Shown here piece after piece: positions 1-9,514 of a DNA stretch of 64,000 nt. The position numbers and the translations under genes were made by a program. The notes beneath the pieces were generated by a model. The model was given only the letters and a program-made list of their open reading frames with translations, was not told where the DNA came from and did not search any database. Source of the stretch: an uncultured Oscillospiraceae bacterium (lineage in GTDB: Bacteria > Bacillota > Clostridia > Oscillospirales > Oscillospiraceae); assembly GCA_944385445.1 (NCBI GenBank), contig CALWXF010000001.1:62001-126000 (forward strand). The letters run 5' to 3'. Position 1 is the first letter of the stretch. Every line of letters starts with the position of its first letter.

Positions 1-1
1 C

Positions 2-475
2 TCCCCCGCCATCCGGGTGCTGCGGGCCACCCCGGTGGTGTGCTTTATTTTGCTGGTCTACTTATGGGTGGCCCGGGCCAACATCCCCGGCCTCATCGCC
101 GGAATGATGGTGCTCCCGGTGGTGTGGGGCAGCCTGACGGCGGGGCTTAAAGCGGTGGACGGGCAGCTGCTGGAGCTGGCCCGTTCCTATGGCTTTTCCC
201 GCCTCAAGACCCTGCGCCTCATTTACCTGCCCTCTCTGCGCCCCCACTTCACCGCCGCCCTCCTCAACGGCTTTGGTTTGGCCTGGAAGTCCGGGGTGGC
301 CGCCGAGGTGCTCTGTCCGCCCAAATTCGCCATTGGCTCCAGCATTCAGCAGGCCCGGCAGGCCCTGGAGACCCCGGAGCTGTTTGCCTGGACAGCGGTG
401 ATCGTGTTTCTCTCCCTGGTTTTGGAGGGGCTGCTGGGGCTGTGGCTGAAACCCAGAGGGGAGGGTGCGACATGA
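2..475 (+). CDS. ABC transporter permease, nitrate/taurine/alkanesulfonate type (5' truncated by window)
   Basis: C-terminal part (about 158 codons) of an inner-membrane permease; the frame is open to the window edge, so the true start lies upstream. It shows hydrophobic helices (for example around [13 protein letters not shown]) and the EAA cytoplasmic loop that contacts the ATPase (residues of the type [20 protein letters not shown]). The stop overlaps the start of the next ATPase gene (ATGA), so the two are translationally coupled. The family (SsuC/TauC/NrtB) imports small anions or thiamine precursors. The solute-binding protein is not visible and the substrate cannot be told. Confidence 0.85.
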   Translation, partial: SPAIRVLRATPVVCFILLVYLWVARANIPGLIAGMMVLPVVWGSLTAGLKAVDGQLLELARSYGFSRLKTLRLIYLPSLRPHFTAALLNGFGLAWKSGVAAEVLCPPKFAIGSSIQQARQALETPELFAWTAVIVFLSLVLEGLLGLWLKPRGEGAT

Positions 476-1032
476 TACAGGTGGAACATCTCACAGTACG
501 ATACGGGGACAAGGTGGCCTTGGATGACGTGAGCCTCTCCATTCCCCGCACCGGGGTCACTGCCCTGGTGGGCCCCTCCGGGTGCGGCAAGACCACCCTG
601 CTGCGGGTGCTGGGCGGGCTGATGCAGCCCCAACAGGGGACCATTTCCGGCCTCACCCCCGCAGAGACCGCCTTTCTCTTTCAGGAAAACCGCCTGCTGC
701 CCTGGCGCACAGTGCTCCAACACCTCACCGATGTGGCTCCCCGTCATCCTTCCGTGGAGCCCCAGCACTGGCTGTCCCTGGTGGAGCTGGAGTGGGAGGA
801 GGGGAGCTACCCCACCGCGCTGTCCGGCGGTATGGCCCGGCGGCTGGCCCTGGGGCGGTGTCTGGCTTTGGAGCGGGACGTGCTGCTGCTGGACGAGCCC
901 TTTACCGGGGTGGACCCCCAGCGGGCACAGCGCATTTTGCAGCGGCTGAGAGACTTGGGCAAGCCAGTGATTTTGGTGGCCCACGAGCCCCACTTGACCC
1001 AGAGCTGTGACCGGGTGGTGGAGCTCAAGTAA
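472..1032 (+). CDS. ABC transporter ATP-binding protein, nitrate/taurine/alkanesulfonate type
   Basis: Cytoplasmic ATPase of 186 aa that energises the preceding permease. Visible motifs: Walker [10 protein letters not shown] near residue 35, Q-loop (FQENRLLPW), signature LSGGMARR, Walker B VLLLDEPF and the switch His (VAHEP). It is shorter than usual (about 240 aa) because the C-terminal region after the His switch is minimal. The start at 472 is preferred over an in-frame ATG at 442 because GGGAGG lies just upstream and it overlaps the permease stop. Family members serve NitT/TauT importers. Confidence 0.9.
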   Translation: MIQVEHLTVRYGDKVALDDVSLSIPRTGVTALVGPSGCGKTTLLRVLGGLMQPQQGTISGLTPAETAFLFQENRLLPWRTVLQHLTDVAPRHPSVEPQHWLSLVELEWEEGSYPTALSGGMARRLALGRCLALERDVLLLDEPFTGVDPQRAQRILQRLRDLGKPVILVAHEPHLTQSCDRVVELK

Positions 1033-1051
1033 ATAAAACGAGATTTATAGC

Positions 1052-1089
1052 AAAAAAGTACGGTCAGCTTTCGCTGACCGTACTTTTTT
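1052..1089. terminator. bidirectional terminator between the ABC operon and the GH3 gene
   Basis: An 11-bp perfect stem (GTACGGTCAGC / GCTGACCGTAC) with a 4-nt loop is flanked by A6 on the left and T6 on the right, so it can stop transcription from both converging genes. Confidence 0.9.
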
Positions 1090-1101
1090 GCCTATTAGGG
1101 A

Positions 1102-3432
1102 TTAGCGGCGGCTGCGCTTGTAGGCCATGGTGGCGGCTCCCAGGCACACCACAGCGGAGGCCAGAGCGACCACATACCACAGCACCTGAGCAGAGTCGCC
1201 AGTCTGAGGCACGTCGGGCTTCTCAGAGGGCTTGGCGGTGGGCTCCACGGTGGGCTCCACGGTAGGCTGAGCGGTGGGCTCCACAGTGGGAGTGACCACC
1301 TCTTCCAGAGCGGCAATGGCGTCGTTGAGCTTGGCCACCATAGCGGCCACCTCGTCGGTGGTCAGGGCGCTGTAGGTCAGCAGGTCGGAGGCCTCCTTCA
1401 CCACGCCCTGGAGAGCGGTCCAGGACTCCTGAGTGTACAGGGAGGAATCCATGCCGGCGATGCTGCCCAGCACAGCGGTGATCTCGCCCTTGTCGCCCAC
1501 AGAGAGAGCGTTGTAGCTCAGGCCGTAGCCGTTGGCATAGGTCTGGCCGTTGAGAGCAAAGACGTTGTCGGTGAAAGCGCCCTGCTCCTCGTCATACTCC
1601 ATGATGTTCACAGGCAGAGTGCCCTGGGCGGGGAAGATGCCGAAGGCCACTTCCACACCGGCGGGGACGTTGGGACCAAAGGCGGCGTCAGGCACCAGAC
1701 CCTCGGTGGGGTCCATGCCCTTGTTGCCGTACACGGCCATGATGGCGTCGGCATTGTCGTAGAACTGCACGTCATAGGGGTGGGAGATGCTCATGACCAC
1801 GGACTTCTTGCCCAGCTCGTGGGCGGTGTTCACGATCATTTCGGGCATGTCCCGCTTCCAGGTGCCCGGCTTCATGGAGGAGCCGCTGAGCTCGGAGATG
1901 ACGATGACGTAGTCGCTCTCGGCGATCTTATCCTTGATTTCAGCCTGGGTGGCCTCGTCGGCGTTGTAGTAGATGAGGGACTCATAGTCCACGCCGTCCA
2001 CCAGACCGGCGGCCTGAGCCCGGCGGAAGCCCAGCTCCAGGCCCGGGGCCTCATTGGAGTAGGCGCCGATGAGCAGCACCTTCTCACCGCTCTTGGTGCG
2101 GATGGGCAGAGTGTTGTCCTGGTTCTTCACCACGGTGACACCGGCGGCGGAGATCTCCCGCTCCTCCTGGCGGTTCTCCTCGGAACCCACGGCGGCCAGA
2201 GCCTTCTCCAGGGAGTAGTCGGCGGGATCGTAGTCCAGAATGCCCCGCTTCTCCTTCAGGGTCAGGATGCGGGTGACGGCCTCGTCGATGCGGCTCTGGG
2301 GAATCTCACCGGACTCCACAGCGGCCATGATGTCGGCGATGATCTGGTCCAGGTTGTCCACGCTGCTGGCTCGGTCCAGCACGCAGGGCATGAGCAGGAT
2401 GTCCATACCAGCCTTGATGGACTCGATGCAGGCCTCGGACTGAGTGTACATGTCGGCGAGACCGGCCATGTTCATGGCATCGGTGATGAGCACCCCGTCG
2501 TAGCCCATGTCACCCCGGACGATGTCGGTCAGGAACTTCTTGGAGACCGTGGCAGGGATGTAGTTGCCGTCCTTCATGGTGGGGTCAATCTGGGGATAGG
2601 CGATGTGGGCCACCATGAACATGTCGGTGCCCGCATCCATAGCGGCCTGGAAGGGCACCAGCTCCATCTTCTTGATCTCCTCATAGCTCTTGTCCACAAC
2701 GGGCAGACCGGTGTGGGAGTCGGTGGCGGTGTCACCGTGGCCGGGGAAGTGTTTGGCAGCGGTGATCACGTTGGAGGAGTTGATGCCCTCGATCATGGCC
2801 ACGGCGAAGTCGGCCACCTTGTAGGGGTCGTCACCGAAGGAACGCAGGCCGATGACCGGGTTGTTGGGGTTGTTGTTCACATCCACCACAGGGGCAAAGT
2901 CGGTGTTGATGCCCAGGGCGCTGAGCTCGCGGCCGATGATGGCGCCCGCCCGCTTGGCGTACTCGGTGTCACCGGTGGCGCCCACGGCCATGTTGCCGGG
3001 CAGAGCGCTGCCGGAGCCCAGACGGTACACAATGCCGCCCTCCTGGTCAATGCCGATGAGCATGGGCACCGGGCTGTCCTTGCCCTCCAGGTTCTCCGCC
3101 TGCAGGTCCTGGACCAGGTTGAAGCTCTGCTCGGTGGTCTTGACGTTGTCGGCGAAGAGGATGACGCCGCCAAAGTCGTGGTCGTGGAGCACCTGGGCCA
3201 CCTGATCGTTCATCTCGGTGAAGTCCTGGGCGGCTCCGTCTTCGGTCATGGACCAGTCCCGGAAGTCGGGCATGAGCATCTGCTCCACCTTCTGCTTCAG
3301 GGTCATGCTGCCCAGAATCTCCTCCACACGGGAGGAGGCGGCGTTGGCCCGGGTGGGGGCCAGGAATGGGACGCACATGGCCGCGGCTAAGGCGCAGGCG
3401 CCCACTCTTTGCAAGAGTTTTCTTTTGTCCAT
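1102..3432 (-). CDS. Cell-wall-anchored GH3 beta-N-acetylhexosaminidase (NagZ-like)
   Basis: 776-aa secreted glycosidase, probably releasing GlcNAc from peptidoglycan or glycan fragments. Signal peptide: MDKRKLLQRVG followed by a hydrophobic stretch ending ANAAS. The GH3 domain has the NagZ signature KHFPGHGDTATDSHTGLP (catalytic His/Asp loop) near residue 230, followed by the second GH3 domain. A FIVAR-like helical hairpin precedes a Thr/Pro/Glu-rich linker with repeated PTVEPT units. The C-terminus has a sortase-type signal: VPQTGD, a hydrophobic helix and KRSRR. The start at 3432 is chosen for GAAAGGAGAG upstream; earlier in-frame ATGs overlap the promoter. Most NagZ-type enzymes are cytosolic, lipoprotein or simply secreted; the wall anchor shows this one acts outside the cell. 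Confidence 0.9.
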   Translation of the reverse strand: MDKRKLLQRVGACALAAAMCVPFLAPTRANAASSRVEEILGSMTLKQKVEQMLMPDFRDWSMTEDGAAQDFTEMNDQVAQVLHDHDFGGVILFADNVKTTEQSFNLVQDLQAENLEGKDSPVPMLIGIDQEGGIVYRLGSGSALPGNMAVGATGDTEYAKRAGAIIGRELSALGINTDFAPVVDVNNNPNNPVIGLRSFGDDPYKVADFAVAMIEGINSSNVITAAKHFPGHGDTATDSHTGLPVVDKSYEEIKKMELVPFQAAMDAGTDMFMVAHIAYPQIDPTMKDGNYIPATVSKKFLTDIVRGDMGYDGVLITDAMNMAGLADMYTQSEACIESIKAGMDILLMPCVLDRASSVDNLDQIIADIMAAVESGEIPQSRIDEAVTRILTLKEKRGILDYDPADYSLEKALAAVGSEENRQEEREISAAGVTVVKNQDNTLPIRTKSGEKVLLIGAYSNEAPGLELGFRRAQAAGLVDGVDYESLIYYNADEATQAEIKDKIAESDYVIVISELSGSSMKPGTWKRDMPEMIVNTAHELGKKSVVMSISHPYDVQFYDNADAIMAVYGNKGMDPTEGLVPDAAFGPNVPAGVEVAFGIFPAQGTLPVNIMEYDEEQGAFTDNVFALNGQTYANGYGLSYNALSVGDKGEITAVLGSIAGMDSSLYTQESWTALQGVVKEASDLLTYSALTTDEVAAMVAKLNDAIAALEEVVTPTVEPTAQPTVEPTVEPTAKPSEKPDVPQTGDSAQVLWYVVALASAVVCLGAATMAYKRSRR

Positions 3433-3450
3433 AGTACATTCTCTCCTTTC

Positions 3451-3507
3451 AACGGGGTTTCCCCGTTTTGCATTAGACATTATAACGCAAAAACGCAGAT
3501 ATGTCAA
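3451..3507 (-). promoter_or_regulatory. Promoter and leader hairpin of the GH3 gene
   Basis: On the minus strand a perfect TTGACA (3502-3507) and TATAAT (3479-3484) are separated by 17 bp. The leader then has a small hairpin AACGGGG-ttt-CCCCGTT (3451-3467) immediately before the ribosome binding site. Confidence 0.85.
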
Positions 3508-3525
3508 ATTGAGTTTGTGCAAAAG

Positions 3526-3575
3526 ATATAAAAATACACCCTGGATAGAGCCAAAAGACTTCATCCGGGGTGTAT
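3526..3575 (-). terminator. Terminator of the rlmB-pseudo-ATPase operon
   Basis: On the minus strand, ATACACCCCGGAT pairs with ATCCAGGGTGTAT and is followed by a T run. It lies just after the stop at 3600 and before the GH3 promoter. Confidence 0.7.
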
Positions 3576-3599
3576 GGGTAAAATATGGTATGAATGGGC

Positions 3600-5984
3600 T
3601 CAATATTGGTTGACCCATCCGGCAATGAGCAGCTCCGGCACCAGCCAGGCCAGCATAAAGACAACGAAGTTGACCGGGCTCAGGGCTTCGTAGGAGCCGG
3701 TGCAGGCGATCAAGCAGGTGAGCAAAACGCCCAGAACGGCCCCGGCCAAGGCAAACACCAAACTCAGGCGGGTGGCCCAGCGCAGGCGGCGGCAGCCCAG
3801 CACGGTGTCGCAGAAGGCACCTACCCCCTCCCGGGACAGCAGGGCCACGGGCTGGGTGGAGTGGAGCTGGTCGGCGTCGGACAGCTCCCGGCGGCGGTCG
3901 GTGGAGGGGAACTCCATCTTGTCCACCGGCAGCTTGAACTTGGAGCTGAGCAGGGCGGGGATGAGGTTGGGGTCTCGGGTGGCCAGAATGGGGGTCACAT
4001 TCAGTCCGATGAGGGTGGACAGGCTGGGACGCACCGTGGAGGGCATGGCGTAGGTGACCGGGAACATGGCCGCCAGCTTGCCGTCTACGGCACAGTAGAT
4101 GGCGTGCTTGACCCGGATGCTCCGGGGTAGGGGGATGTCCACCAGGTGCATGAAGTCGGAGGTGCCCACAATGATGTCGTGGTTGTGGATGATGCCCGTG
4201 ATACCGCCCTCGTGGAACCGCACCCCGGTGGCCTCCCGGTAGAGGGCTCCGGTGGATTGCAGCAGCTTGTAGAAGGGCTGGGTCAGGCCGCAGTCGGCCA
4301 CCTTCAGCAGGGTGGCGGCGTAGGACACGGTTTTTTCCTTCTTGGCGGTGCCGAACAGCTCAAACTGGGACACCTGAACACAGCCAGGGGGGAACAGGTC
4401 CCCGTCGGTGAGAACGATGCCCGCATGGCGGCAGCGCTGCACCCCCGTCCACCCGGCGATGGCGGCTCCGGCCTTATAAAGGCGGGAGGACAGCTTCTTG
4501 TAGGGCAGGGCAAAGGCCAGCAGGGCGGCGTAGGAGGACGCTGCGGTGAAGGTGGCGGCAGCGGCCCACACAAACCGCTCTGGGGCTCCATGGCCCACGG
4601 AGGCCAGCAGAGAGCCCAGCAGACAGGCGGCAAGGAGCAGGGGGGCGGCGATGGCGTAGGCCCGCTGGGCTCCGTCCTCCATTTGCAGCTGGGAGCCGAA
4701 GCCCCGGGAGGTGCCGGGCCACTTGGAGTAGGCGGGGCGGTGGTTCCACTTGTCCTCGTCCAGGGACACCACATAGGGGGCGCTGGTCTGGGCGGCGGCC
4801 TTGGCGGAGAACCGGTCCCCCTGCTGGCGCAGGTAGCGGCCCCACATGGCCATGGTCAGGCCCAGGGCGGTGATGGCGCAGCAGGGCAGGGTGTCTCCAC
4901 GCTGGGGCCACACCGAGAAGGTGAGGCCGTCGATGAGAGAGAACAGCCAGGCCAGCGCCACCAGGGACTCGGCCCGGGGGTGGAGCTTCACCAGGCGGGC
5001 GATGCCCACCACCAGCACTTCCATACACAAAATGCCCACAATGGCCAGCAGACCGCACAGAATCCACACCCGCAGCTGGGTCAGGGAGACCCCGGGCACG
5101 GACAGGGACAGGGGGAGGGACACAGGCAGGTCTACAGACAGCGCCAGGGCCAGAAGGCTGAGCACCAGGGAGATGATGACCCGGTTACGCCGGGCTTTTA
5201 GGCCCTTTTGATAGCGCCTGGCCAGCTCGGCGGGCTTGGTATCCGGGGGGACGGGCTTCTCCTTCACCCGAGCGGGCTTGGGCCGTTTGAGTTTGCTGAG
5301 TGTTTTGAGTACCTTGGGGAGTTTGGGAACCTTTTTCGGTTTGGGCGTGGGCACCGGGGCCTCCTGGTCCACGCCGGGCAGATAGGTCTCCACCTTTTTG
5401 GTCTCCGAGTCCGGCTCTGCCTGGTCGTACATGTGGTCGGCGAAGTGGTCGGCCCGGCGGCGCAGGGTGGACAGGCGGGCCCCCAGGTGGCGCAGCAGGG
5501 TGGCGGGCTGGATGATGGGCATGGGCGGGGCCTCCTGGTCGTCGGGGGCCTGGCTCTGTCCGTCCTCCTGGGTGGGAGCCTTCTTTTCAAACTGGACGGG
5601 CTCGGGGCCGTCCACAGGGGGCTGCTGAGAGGTCAGCAGCCACTTTTTCTTCTTCTTTTCCGGGAAGGGGACCACCTTGGCCTTGCCCTCTCCCTCCTCG
5701 CTGGCCTGGGGGTGGGAGTCCGGGCGGCTCTCCAGCCGCATTTTCAGCTGTAAAATGGCCTCGACCTTCTCCGGGTCCTGGAGCAGGGGCGGGGCGGGAG
5801 GCGCTTCTTCCGGCTTCTCCTGGGCCTCTTCCACCTGAGTTTCCTCCAGAATCTCCTCCTCTTCCGGGTCCGGCTCCTCCGGGGGCGGCGGGGCGGATGC
5901 GGCGGCGGAGGAGGTGGAGCCGAATTCGGCTAAAATATCATCCAACGCATAGTTGGGCTGTTGGGGATCGTAGTGTTCAGACAT
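3600..5984 (-). CDS. Degenerate P-type-ATPase-like membrane protein with long disordered N-terminus
   Basis: 794 aa. Residues 1-265 are low-complexity (Pro/Glu-rich, then Lys/Pro-rich) and probably cytosolic and disordered. The rest has several hydrophobic helices and follows the order of a P1B ATPase core. A helix ending ALPYKKLSSRLYKAGAAI and GIVLTDGDLFPPG (near residue 525) sits where DKTGTLT should be. GKLAAMFPVTYAMPSTVRPS and ATRDPN stand where the D..R.....TGD segment should be, and there are two C-terminal helices. The DKTGT Lys/Thr, TGD Gly and GDGxNDxP hinge are all absent, so ATP-driven transport is unlikely. It lies 23 bp after rlmB with its own AAAGGAG. Homology to P-type ATPases is inferred from motif order; function is unknown. 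Confidence 0.7.
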   Translation of the reverse strand: MSEHYDPQQPNYALDDILAEFGSTSSAAASAPPPPEEPDPEEEEILEETQVEEAQEKPEEAPPAPPLLQDPEKVEAILQLKMRLESRPDSHPQASEEGEGKAKVVPFPEKKKKKWLLTSQQPPVDGPEPVQFEKKAPTQEDGQSQAPDDQEAPPMPIIQPATLLRHLGARLSTLRRRADHFADHMYDQAEPDSETKKVETYLPGVDQEAPVPTPKPKKVPKLPKVLKTLSKLKRPKPARVKEKPVPPDTKPAELARRYQKGLKARRNRVIISLVLSLLALALSVDLPVSLPLSLSVPGVSLTQLRVWILCGLLAIVGILCMEVLVVGIARLVKLHPRAESLVALAWLFSLIDGLTFSVWPQRGDTLPCCAITALGLTMAMWGRYLRQQGDRFSAKAAAQTSAPYVVSLDEDKWNHRPAYSKWPGTSRGFGSQLQMEDGAQRAYAIAAPLLLAACLLGSLLASVGHGAPERFVWAAAATFTAASSYAALLAFALPYKKLSSRLYKAGAAIAGWTGVQRCRHAGIVLTDGDLFPPGCVQVSQFELFGTAKKEKTVSYAATLLKVADCGLTQPFYKLLQSTGALYREATGVRFHEGGITGIIHNHDIIVGTSDFMHLVDIPLPRSIRVKHAIYCAVDGKLAAMFPVTYAMPSTVRPSLSTLIGLNVTPILATRDPNLIPALLSSKFKLPVDKMEFPSTDRRRELSDADQLHSTQPVALLSREGVGAFCDTVLGCRRLRWATRLSLVFALAGAVLGVLLTCLIACTGSYEALSPVNFVVFMLAWLVPELLIAGWVNQY

Positions 5985-6007
5985 GGGGCGTGCTCCTTTG
6001 TGGCGGT

Positions 6008-6772
6008 TCAGCTGCGCTGGCGGACGGCTTCGTACAACACCACGGCGGCAGCGGCGGAGGCGTTGAGGGAGTTGACCTGGCCCCGCATGGGGATGGACAC
6101 CAGGAAGTCACACTGCTCCCGCACCAGACGGCTCATGCCGCTGCCCTCGCTGCCAATGACAATGGCAGCGGGGCCCTTCAGATCGGCCTGATAGAGGCTG
6201 GTGGCGCCGTCGGCGGCGGTGCCGAACACCCACAGGCCCTCCTCTTTCAGTTCTTTGAGCAGGGCGGTGAGGTTGGCCACCCGGGCCACAGGCAGGTAGC
6301 TGACCGCCCCGGCGGAGGTCTTGGCCACGATGGCGGTCAGGCCGGCGGAGCGGCGCTTGGGGATGATGACCCCGTGGGCGCCGGCGGCCTCGGCGGTACG
6401 GATGACAGCGCCCAGGTTGTGGGGGTCGCTGAGCTCATCGCACACCACCACCAGGGGGGCCTCCCCCTTGTCCCGGGCGGACTGGAGAATATCGGAGACG
6501 CTGGCGTACTCCCGCACCGCCGCCACGGCGATGACGCCCTGGTGGGAGTGGGTGACGCTCATGGCGTCCAGCTTGCGGCGGTCGGCTTCCACCACCACGA
6601 TGCCCTTTCCCCGGGCGGTGGAGGCGATGTGGCCCAGGGTGGCGTCGGTCTCACCCTTGGCGATATAGACTTTATCCATGGCAGTGCCGGCCCGCAGGGC
6701 CTCGATGACGGCGTTGCGGCCCTCGATGATGCCATCGGCGGGACTGTTTTGCTCTCTGTGTTGTTGGCGCAT
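6008..6772 (-). CDS. rlmB: 23S rRNA (guanosine-2'-O-)-methyltransferase RlmB (TrmH/SpoU family)
   Basis: 254-aa SPOUT methyltransferase that 2'-O-methylates a guanosine of 23S rRNA using SAM. An N-terminal substrate-binding domain starts at IIEGRNAVIEALRAG. The SPOUT knot shows the three family motifs: DPHNLGAVIRTAEAAG (motif 1, catalytic Asn/Arg), AIVIGSEGSGMSRLV (motif 2) and IPMRGQVNSLNASAAAAV (motif 3). Normal length. AAAGGAG precedes the ATG at 6772. It is first gene of a two-gene minus-strand operon and divergent from ftsH. An assignment to TrmH-like YacO is equivalent. Confidence 0.93.
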   Translation of the reverse strand: MRQQHREQNSPADGIIEGRNAVIEALRAGTAMDKVYIAKGETDATLGHIASTARGKGIVVVEADRRKLDAMSVTHSHQGVIAVAAVREYASVSDILQSARDKGEAPLVVVCDELSDPHNLGAVIRTAEAAGAHGVIIPKRRSAGLTAIVAKTSAGAVSYLPVARVANLTALLKELKEEGLWVFGTAADGATSLYQADLKGPAAIVIGSEGSGMSRLVREQCDFLVSIPMRGQVNSLNASAAAAVVLYEAVRQRS

Positions 6773-6854
6773 AGCAATGTGCTCCTTTGTCGTGATCTCT
6801 ATGATAAGGTGGATCGAAACGATCGCTGGAAAATTTGTTCATTGTTGACGTAGT

Positions 6855-6863
6855 ATTATATCA
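6855..6863 (-). promoter_or_regulatory. Extended -10 promoter for rlmB
   Basis: The minus strand reads TGATATAAT, a consensus TATAAT with the TGn extension, about 83 bp before rlmB. No clear -35 box is seen, which extended -10 promoters tolerate. Confidence 0.55.
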
Positions 6864-6957
6864 CGGTTTTGCCGGATGAAAAAGAGGGAAAACGGAGAAT
6901 CTAACGGGGAATCGGGGCGATGTCATAGAAAGTTTACACCCAGGCCAAGAACATTTC

Positions 6958-7046
6958 TTGTTTTTACCTTTCAGATGTGTTATACTTCTCGCAAATGGTG
7001 AAACGAAACCGTTTCAAGAGAAAAACGCCGGGCAATCTTACCCGGC
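6958..7046 (+). promoter_or_regulatory. ftsH promoter and leader hairpin
   Basis: TTGTTT (6958-6963), 17 bp, then TATACT (6981-6986) preceded by TGT (extended -10). The leader holds a small hairpin GCCGGG (7027-7032) / CCCGGC (7041-7046) ahead of AAGGAGG. The rest of the rlmB-ftsH spacer (6864-6957) shows no clear feature. Confidence 0.65.
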
Positions 7047-7073
7047 TTGTGTGATTTTAAGGAGGACACCCCT

Positions 7074-9206
7074 ATGGCGGGACCCAATGGACCCAACAAT
7101 CAAAATGACAACAGAAAGCGACCATCCCTGGGCTTTATCGGCATCGTGGTGTGGGCCATTTTGTTGGTGGTGCTGCTCAACAGCTGCGTGGTATCCATGC
7201 GCTCGGCCAGCACCATCACCGTGCCCTACTCCACCTTCCGGGAGTGGGTGGTCAGCGACTATGTGGACAAGGTGGAGATGGACAACTACGGGTACTATTT
7301 TACCCTGAAAGATGACGCACCACCCCTGGCCGAGTATCAGGACAAGAGCAAATCGGGGAACAACCTGAGCGTGGGCAACCTACTGTTGGACCAAATCAGC
7401 ACCAGCAAGAAAAACACCCTGAAGTTCCAGGCGGCTATGCCGCCGGTGGAGGACTCGGACATCATCAACCTGATGACCGATCACGGGGTGGAGTACAAAT
7501 CGGAAATGATCAGCAGCGAGCAGACCATGCTCTACGGCGTGCTCAGCTATGTGCTGCCCACCTTGATTTTGGTGGTGGCCATGGTGTTCCTCTACCGCTA
7601 TATGTTCAAGAAGATGGGCGGCGGCGGTCTGGGCGGCCTGGGCGGCGTGGGCAAGGCCAACGCCAAGGTGTATGTGGAGAAGTCCACCGGCGTCACCTTC
7701 CGGGACGTGGCAGGTCAGGATGAGGCCAAGGAGAGCTTGGAGGAGATCATCGACTTTCTCCACCACCCCCAGCGCTACACCGAGATCGGCGCCAAGCTGC
7801 CCAAGGGCGCTCTGCTGGTGGGCCCTCCCGGTACCGGTAAGACCCTGCTGGCCAAGGCGGTGGCCGGAGAGGCCAACGTGCCCTTCTTCTCCATCTCCGG
7901 CTCTGACTTTGTGGAGATGTTCGTGGGCGTGGGCGCTTCCCGTGTCCGTGACCTGTTCAAAGAGGCCAATAAGATGGCACCCTGTATCATCTTCATCGAC
8001 GAGATCGACACCATCGGTAAGTCCCGTGACAACCGCATGGGCGGCAACGACGAGCGGGAGCAGACCTTGAACCAGCTGCTGGCGGAGCTGGACGGCTTCG
8101 ACCCCGGCAAGGGCATCATCGTCCTGGGCGCCACCAACCGCCCCGAGGTGCTGGATAAGGCGCTGCTGCGCCCCGGCCGCTTTGACCGACGCATTACCAT
8201 CGACCGGCCCAACCTGGCCGGACGTCTGGCCACCCTCCAGGTACACACCCGGAAGATTCGACTGGCCGAGGACGTGGATTTGAACAAGATCGCCCAGGCC
8301 ACTGCCGGATGCGTGGGCGCAGACCTGGCCAACCTGGTCAACGAGGCCGCCCTGCGGGCGGTGCGCCAGGGCCGCAAGGCCGTCAACCAGCAGGACCTGC
8401 TCTCCTCCTTCGAGTTTGTCATCGCAGGCAGCGAGAAGAAGGGCACGGTGCTCACCGAGCAGGAGAAGAAGATGGTGGCGTACCACGAGGTGGGCCACGC
8501 CCTGGTGGCGCATTTCCAGAAGAACAACGCCATGCCCGTATCCAAGATCACCATTGTGCCCCACACCCAGGGCGCTCTGGGCTATACCCTCCACCTGCCT
8601 GAGGAGGAGAAGTTCCTCATGACCGAGGAGGATCTGCTCTCCGAGATCCGCTCTCTGCTGGCTGGCCGCTCGGCGGAGGAAGTGGTGTTTGGTTCCCGCT
8701 CTTCCGGTGCCGCCAACGACATCGAGCGGGCCACCGACATCGCCCGCAAGATGGTGACCATGTTCGGTATGAGCGAGAAGTACGGCATGATGGGCCTGGC
8801 CACGGTGCACAACCAGTACCTGGACGGCCAGCTGGGCCTGACCTGCGGCCAGGAGACCGCCGCCGGCATCGACAACGAGGTGCGTGCCATCATCGAGCGC
8901 TGCCACGGCGAGGCCATTCAGATTCTGAAGGACAACCGGGAGCTGCTGGACAAGATCGCCGACTACCTGTTGGAGAAGGAGACCATCACCGGAGCCGAGA
9001 TGGTGGCCATCATCGAGGGCCGGGACCCTGCTCTGGCAGAGGTCACCCTGGACAGCAACATCGAGCCCCCTGCCCGGGCCATCCACATGGTCAGCGAGCC
9101 GGTGCCCATGCCCCCCGCCTCCACTCAGGAGGAGCCGGAGCAGGACAAGGAGCCGGAAGGCGACCAGGAGCCTGAGGGAGAGAAGCCCGATCAGCCTCAG
9201 GAGTAA
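7074..9206 (+). CDS. ftsH: ATP-dependent zinc metalloprotease FtsH
   Basis: 710-aa membrane AAA+ protease that degrades damaged membrane proteins and short-lived regulators. Two N-terminal membrane helices (about residues 17-38 and 155-180) flank an extracytoplasmic domain. AAA domain: Walker A GPPGTGKT, Walker [13 protein letters not shown] with RPGRFDRRI. Zinc protease: HEVGH motif (Val instead of the common Ala) and the downstream Asp ligand in [14 protein letters not shown]. The C-terminal tail is acidic and Glu/Pro-rich. The start at 7074 has AAGGAGG and is preferred to an in-frame upstream codon. The gene is monocistronic, followed by a strong terminator. Confidence 0.97.
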   Translation: MAGPNGPNNQNDNRKRPSLGFIGIVVWAILLVVLLNSCVVSMRSASTITVPYSTFREWVVSDYVDKVEMDNYGYYFTLKDDAPPLAEYQDKSKSGNNLSVGNLLLDQISTSKKNTLKFQAAMPPVEDSDIINLMTDHGVEYKSEMISSEQTMLYGVLSYVLPTLILVVAMVFLYRYMFKKMGGGGLGGLGGVGKANAKVYVEKSTGVTFRDVAGQDEAKESLEEIIDFLHHPQRYTEIGAKLPKGALLVGPPGTGKTLLAKAVAGEANVPFFSISGSDFVEMFVGVGASRVRDLFKEANKMAPCIIFIDEIDTIGKSRDNRMGGNDEREQTLNQLLAELDGFDPGKGIIVLGATNRPEVLDKALLRPGRFDRRITIDRPNLAGRLATLQVHTRKIRLAEDVDLNKIAQATAGCVGADLANLVNEAALRAVRQGRKAVNQQDLLSSFEFVIAGSEKKGTVLTEQEKKMVAYHEVGHALVAHFQKNNAMPVSKITIVPHTQGALGYTLHLPEEEKFLMTEEDLLSEIRSLLAGRSAEEVVFGSRSSGAANDIERATDIARKMVTMFGMSEKYGMMGLATVHNQYLDGQLGLTCGQETAAGIDNEVRAIIERCHGEAIQILKDNRELLDKIADYLLEKETITGAEMVAIIEGRDPALAEVTLDSNIEPPARAIHMVSEPVPMPPASTQEEPEQDKEPEGDQEPEGEKPDQPQE

Positions 9207-9220
9207 GCAAACAGATATGA

Positions 9221-9256
9221 AAAACGGATGCAGAGTCAATTCTGCATCCGTTTTTT
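9221..9256 (+). terminator. ftsH terminator
   Basis: AAAACGGATGCAGA pairs with TCTGCATCCGTTTT around a 6-nt loop and ends in T6. Its core (CGGATGCAG) reappears in the terminator at 10317, on the far side of the long repeat. Confidence 0.9.
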
Positions 9257-9297
9257 CAGATACGGTTGATACACCTACCCATGGGAGGGACAAAGAA

Positions 9298-9507
9298 ATG
9301 GAGTACTACCAGAAACGAATTCGTGACCTGCGGGAAGACGCAGATAAGACCCAAAGTGAGATTGCCGAGGTGTTGGGCACTTCTCAGACCATGTACGCCC
9401 GATATGAGCGGGGAGCCAGTGAGCTGCCCATCCGTCACCTCATCAAACTGGCCCGGTACTACCATGTCTCCACGGATGATATTCTTGGCCTGATGCCCAG
9501 ACCCTAA
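9298..9507 (+). CDS. Small XRE-family transcriptional regulator
   Basis: 69-aa helix-turn-helix protein consisting of little more than the DNA-binding domain: RIRDLREDADKTQSEIAEVL, then TSQTMYARYERGASELPI and ARYYHVSTDDILG, all typical of Cro/C1 repressors. The start at 9298 follows GGGAGG; an earlier in-frame ATG (9217) lies inside the ftsH terminator and would add a non-conserved extension. It stands alone between ftsH and a long noncoding repeat; target unknown. Confidence 0.85.
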   Translation: MEYYQKRIRDLREDADKTQSEIAEVLGTSQTMYARYERGASELPIRHLIKLARYYHVSTDDILGLMPRP

Positions 9508-9514
9508 TTTTCTT

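Noticed and set aside
1780-3390. 536-codon open frame on the plus strand, antisense to the GH3 gene
   Set aside because: Composition is the mirror of the GH3 codons (His/Gly/Val-rich), with no ribosome binding site or family resemblance; it is a shadow frame caused by high GC.
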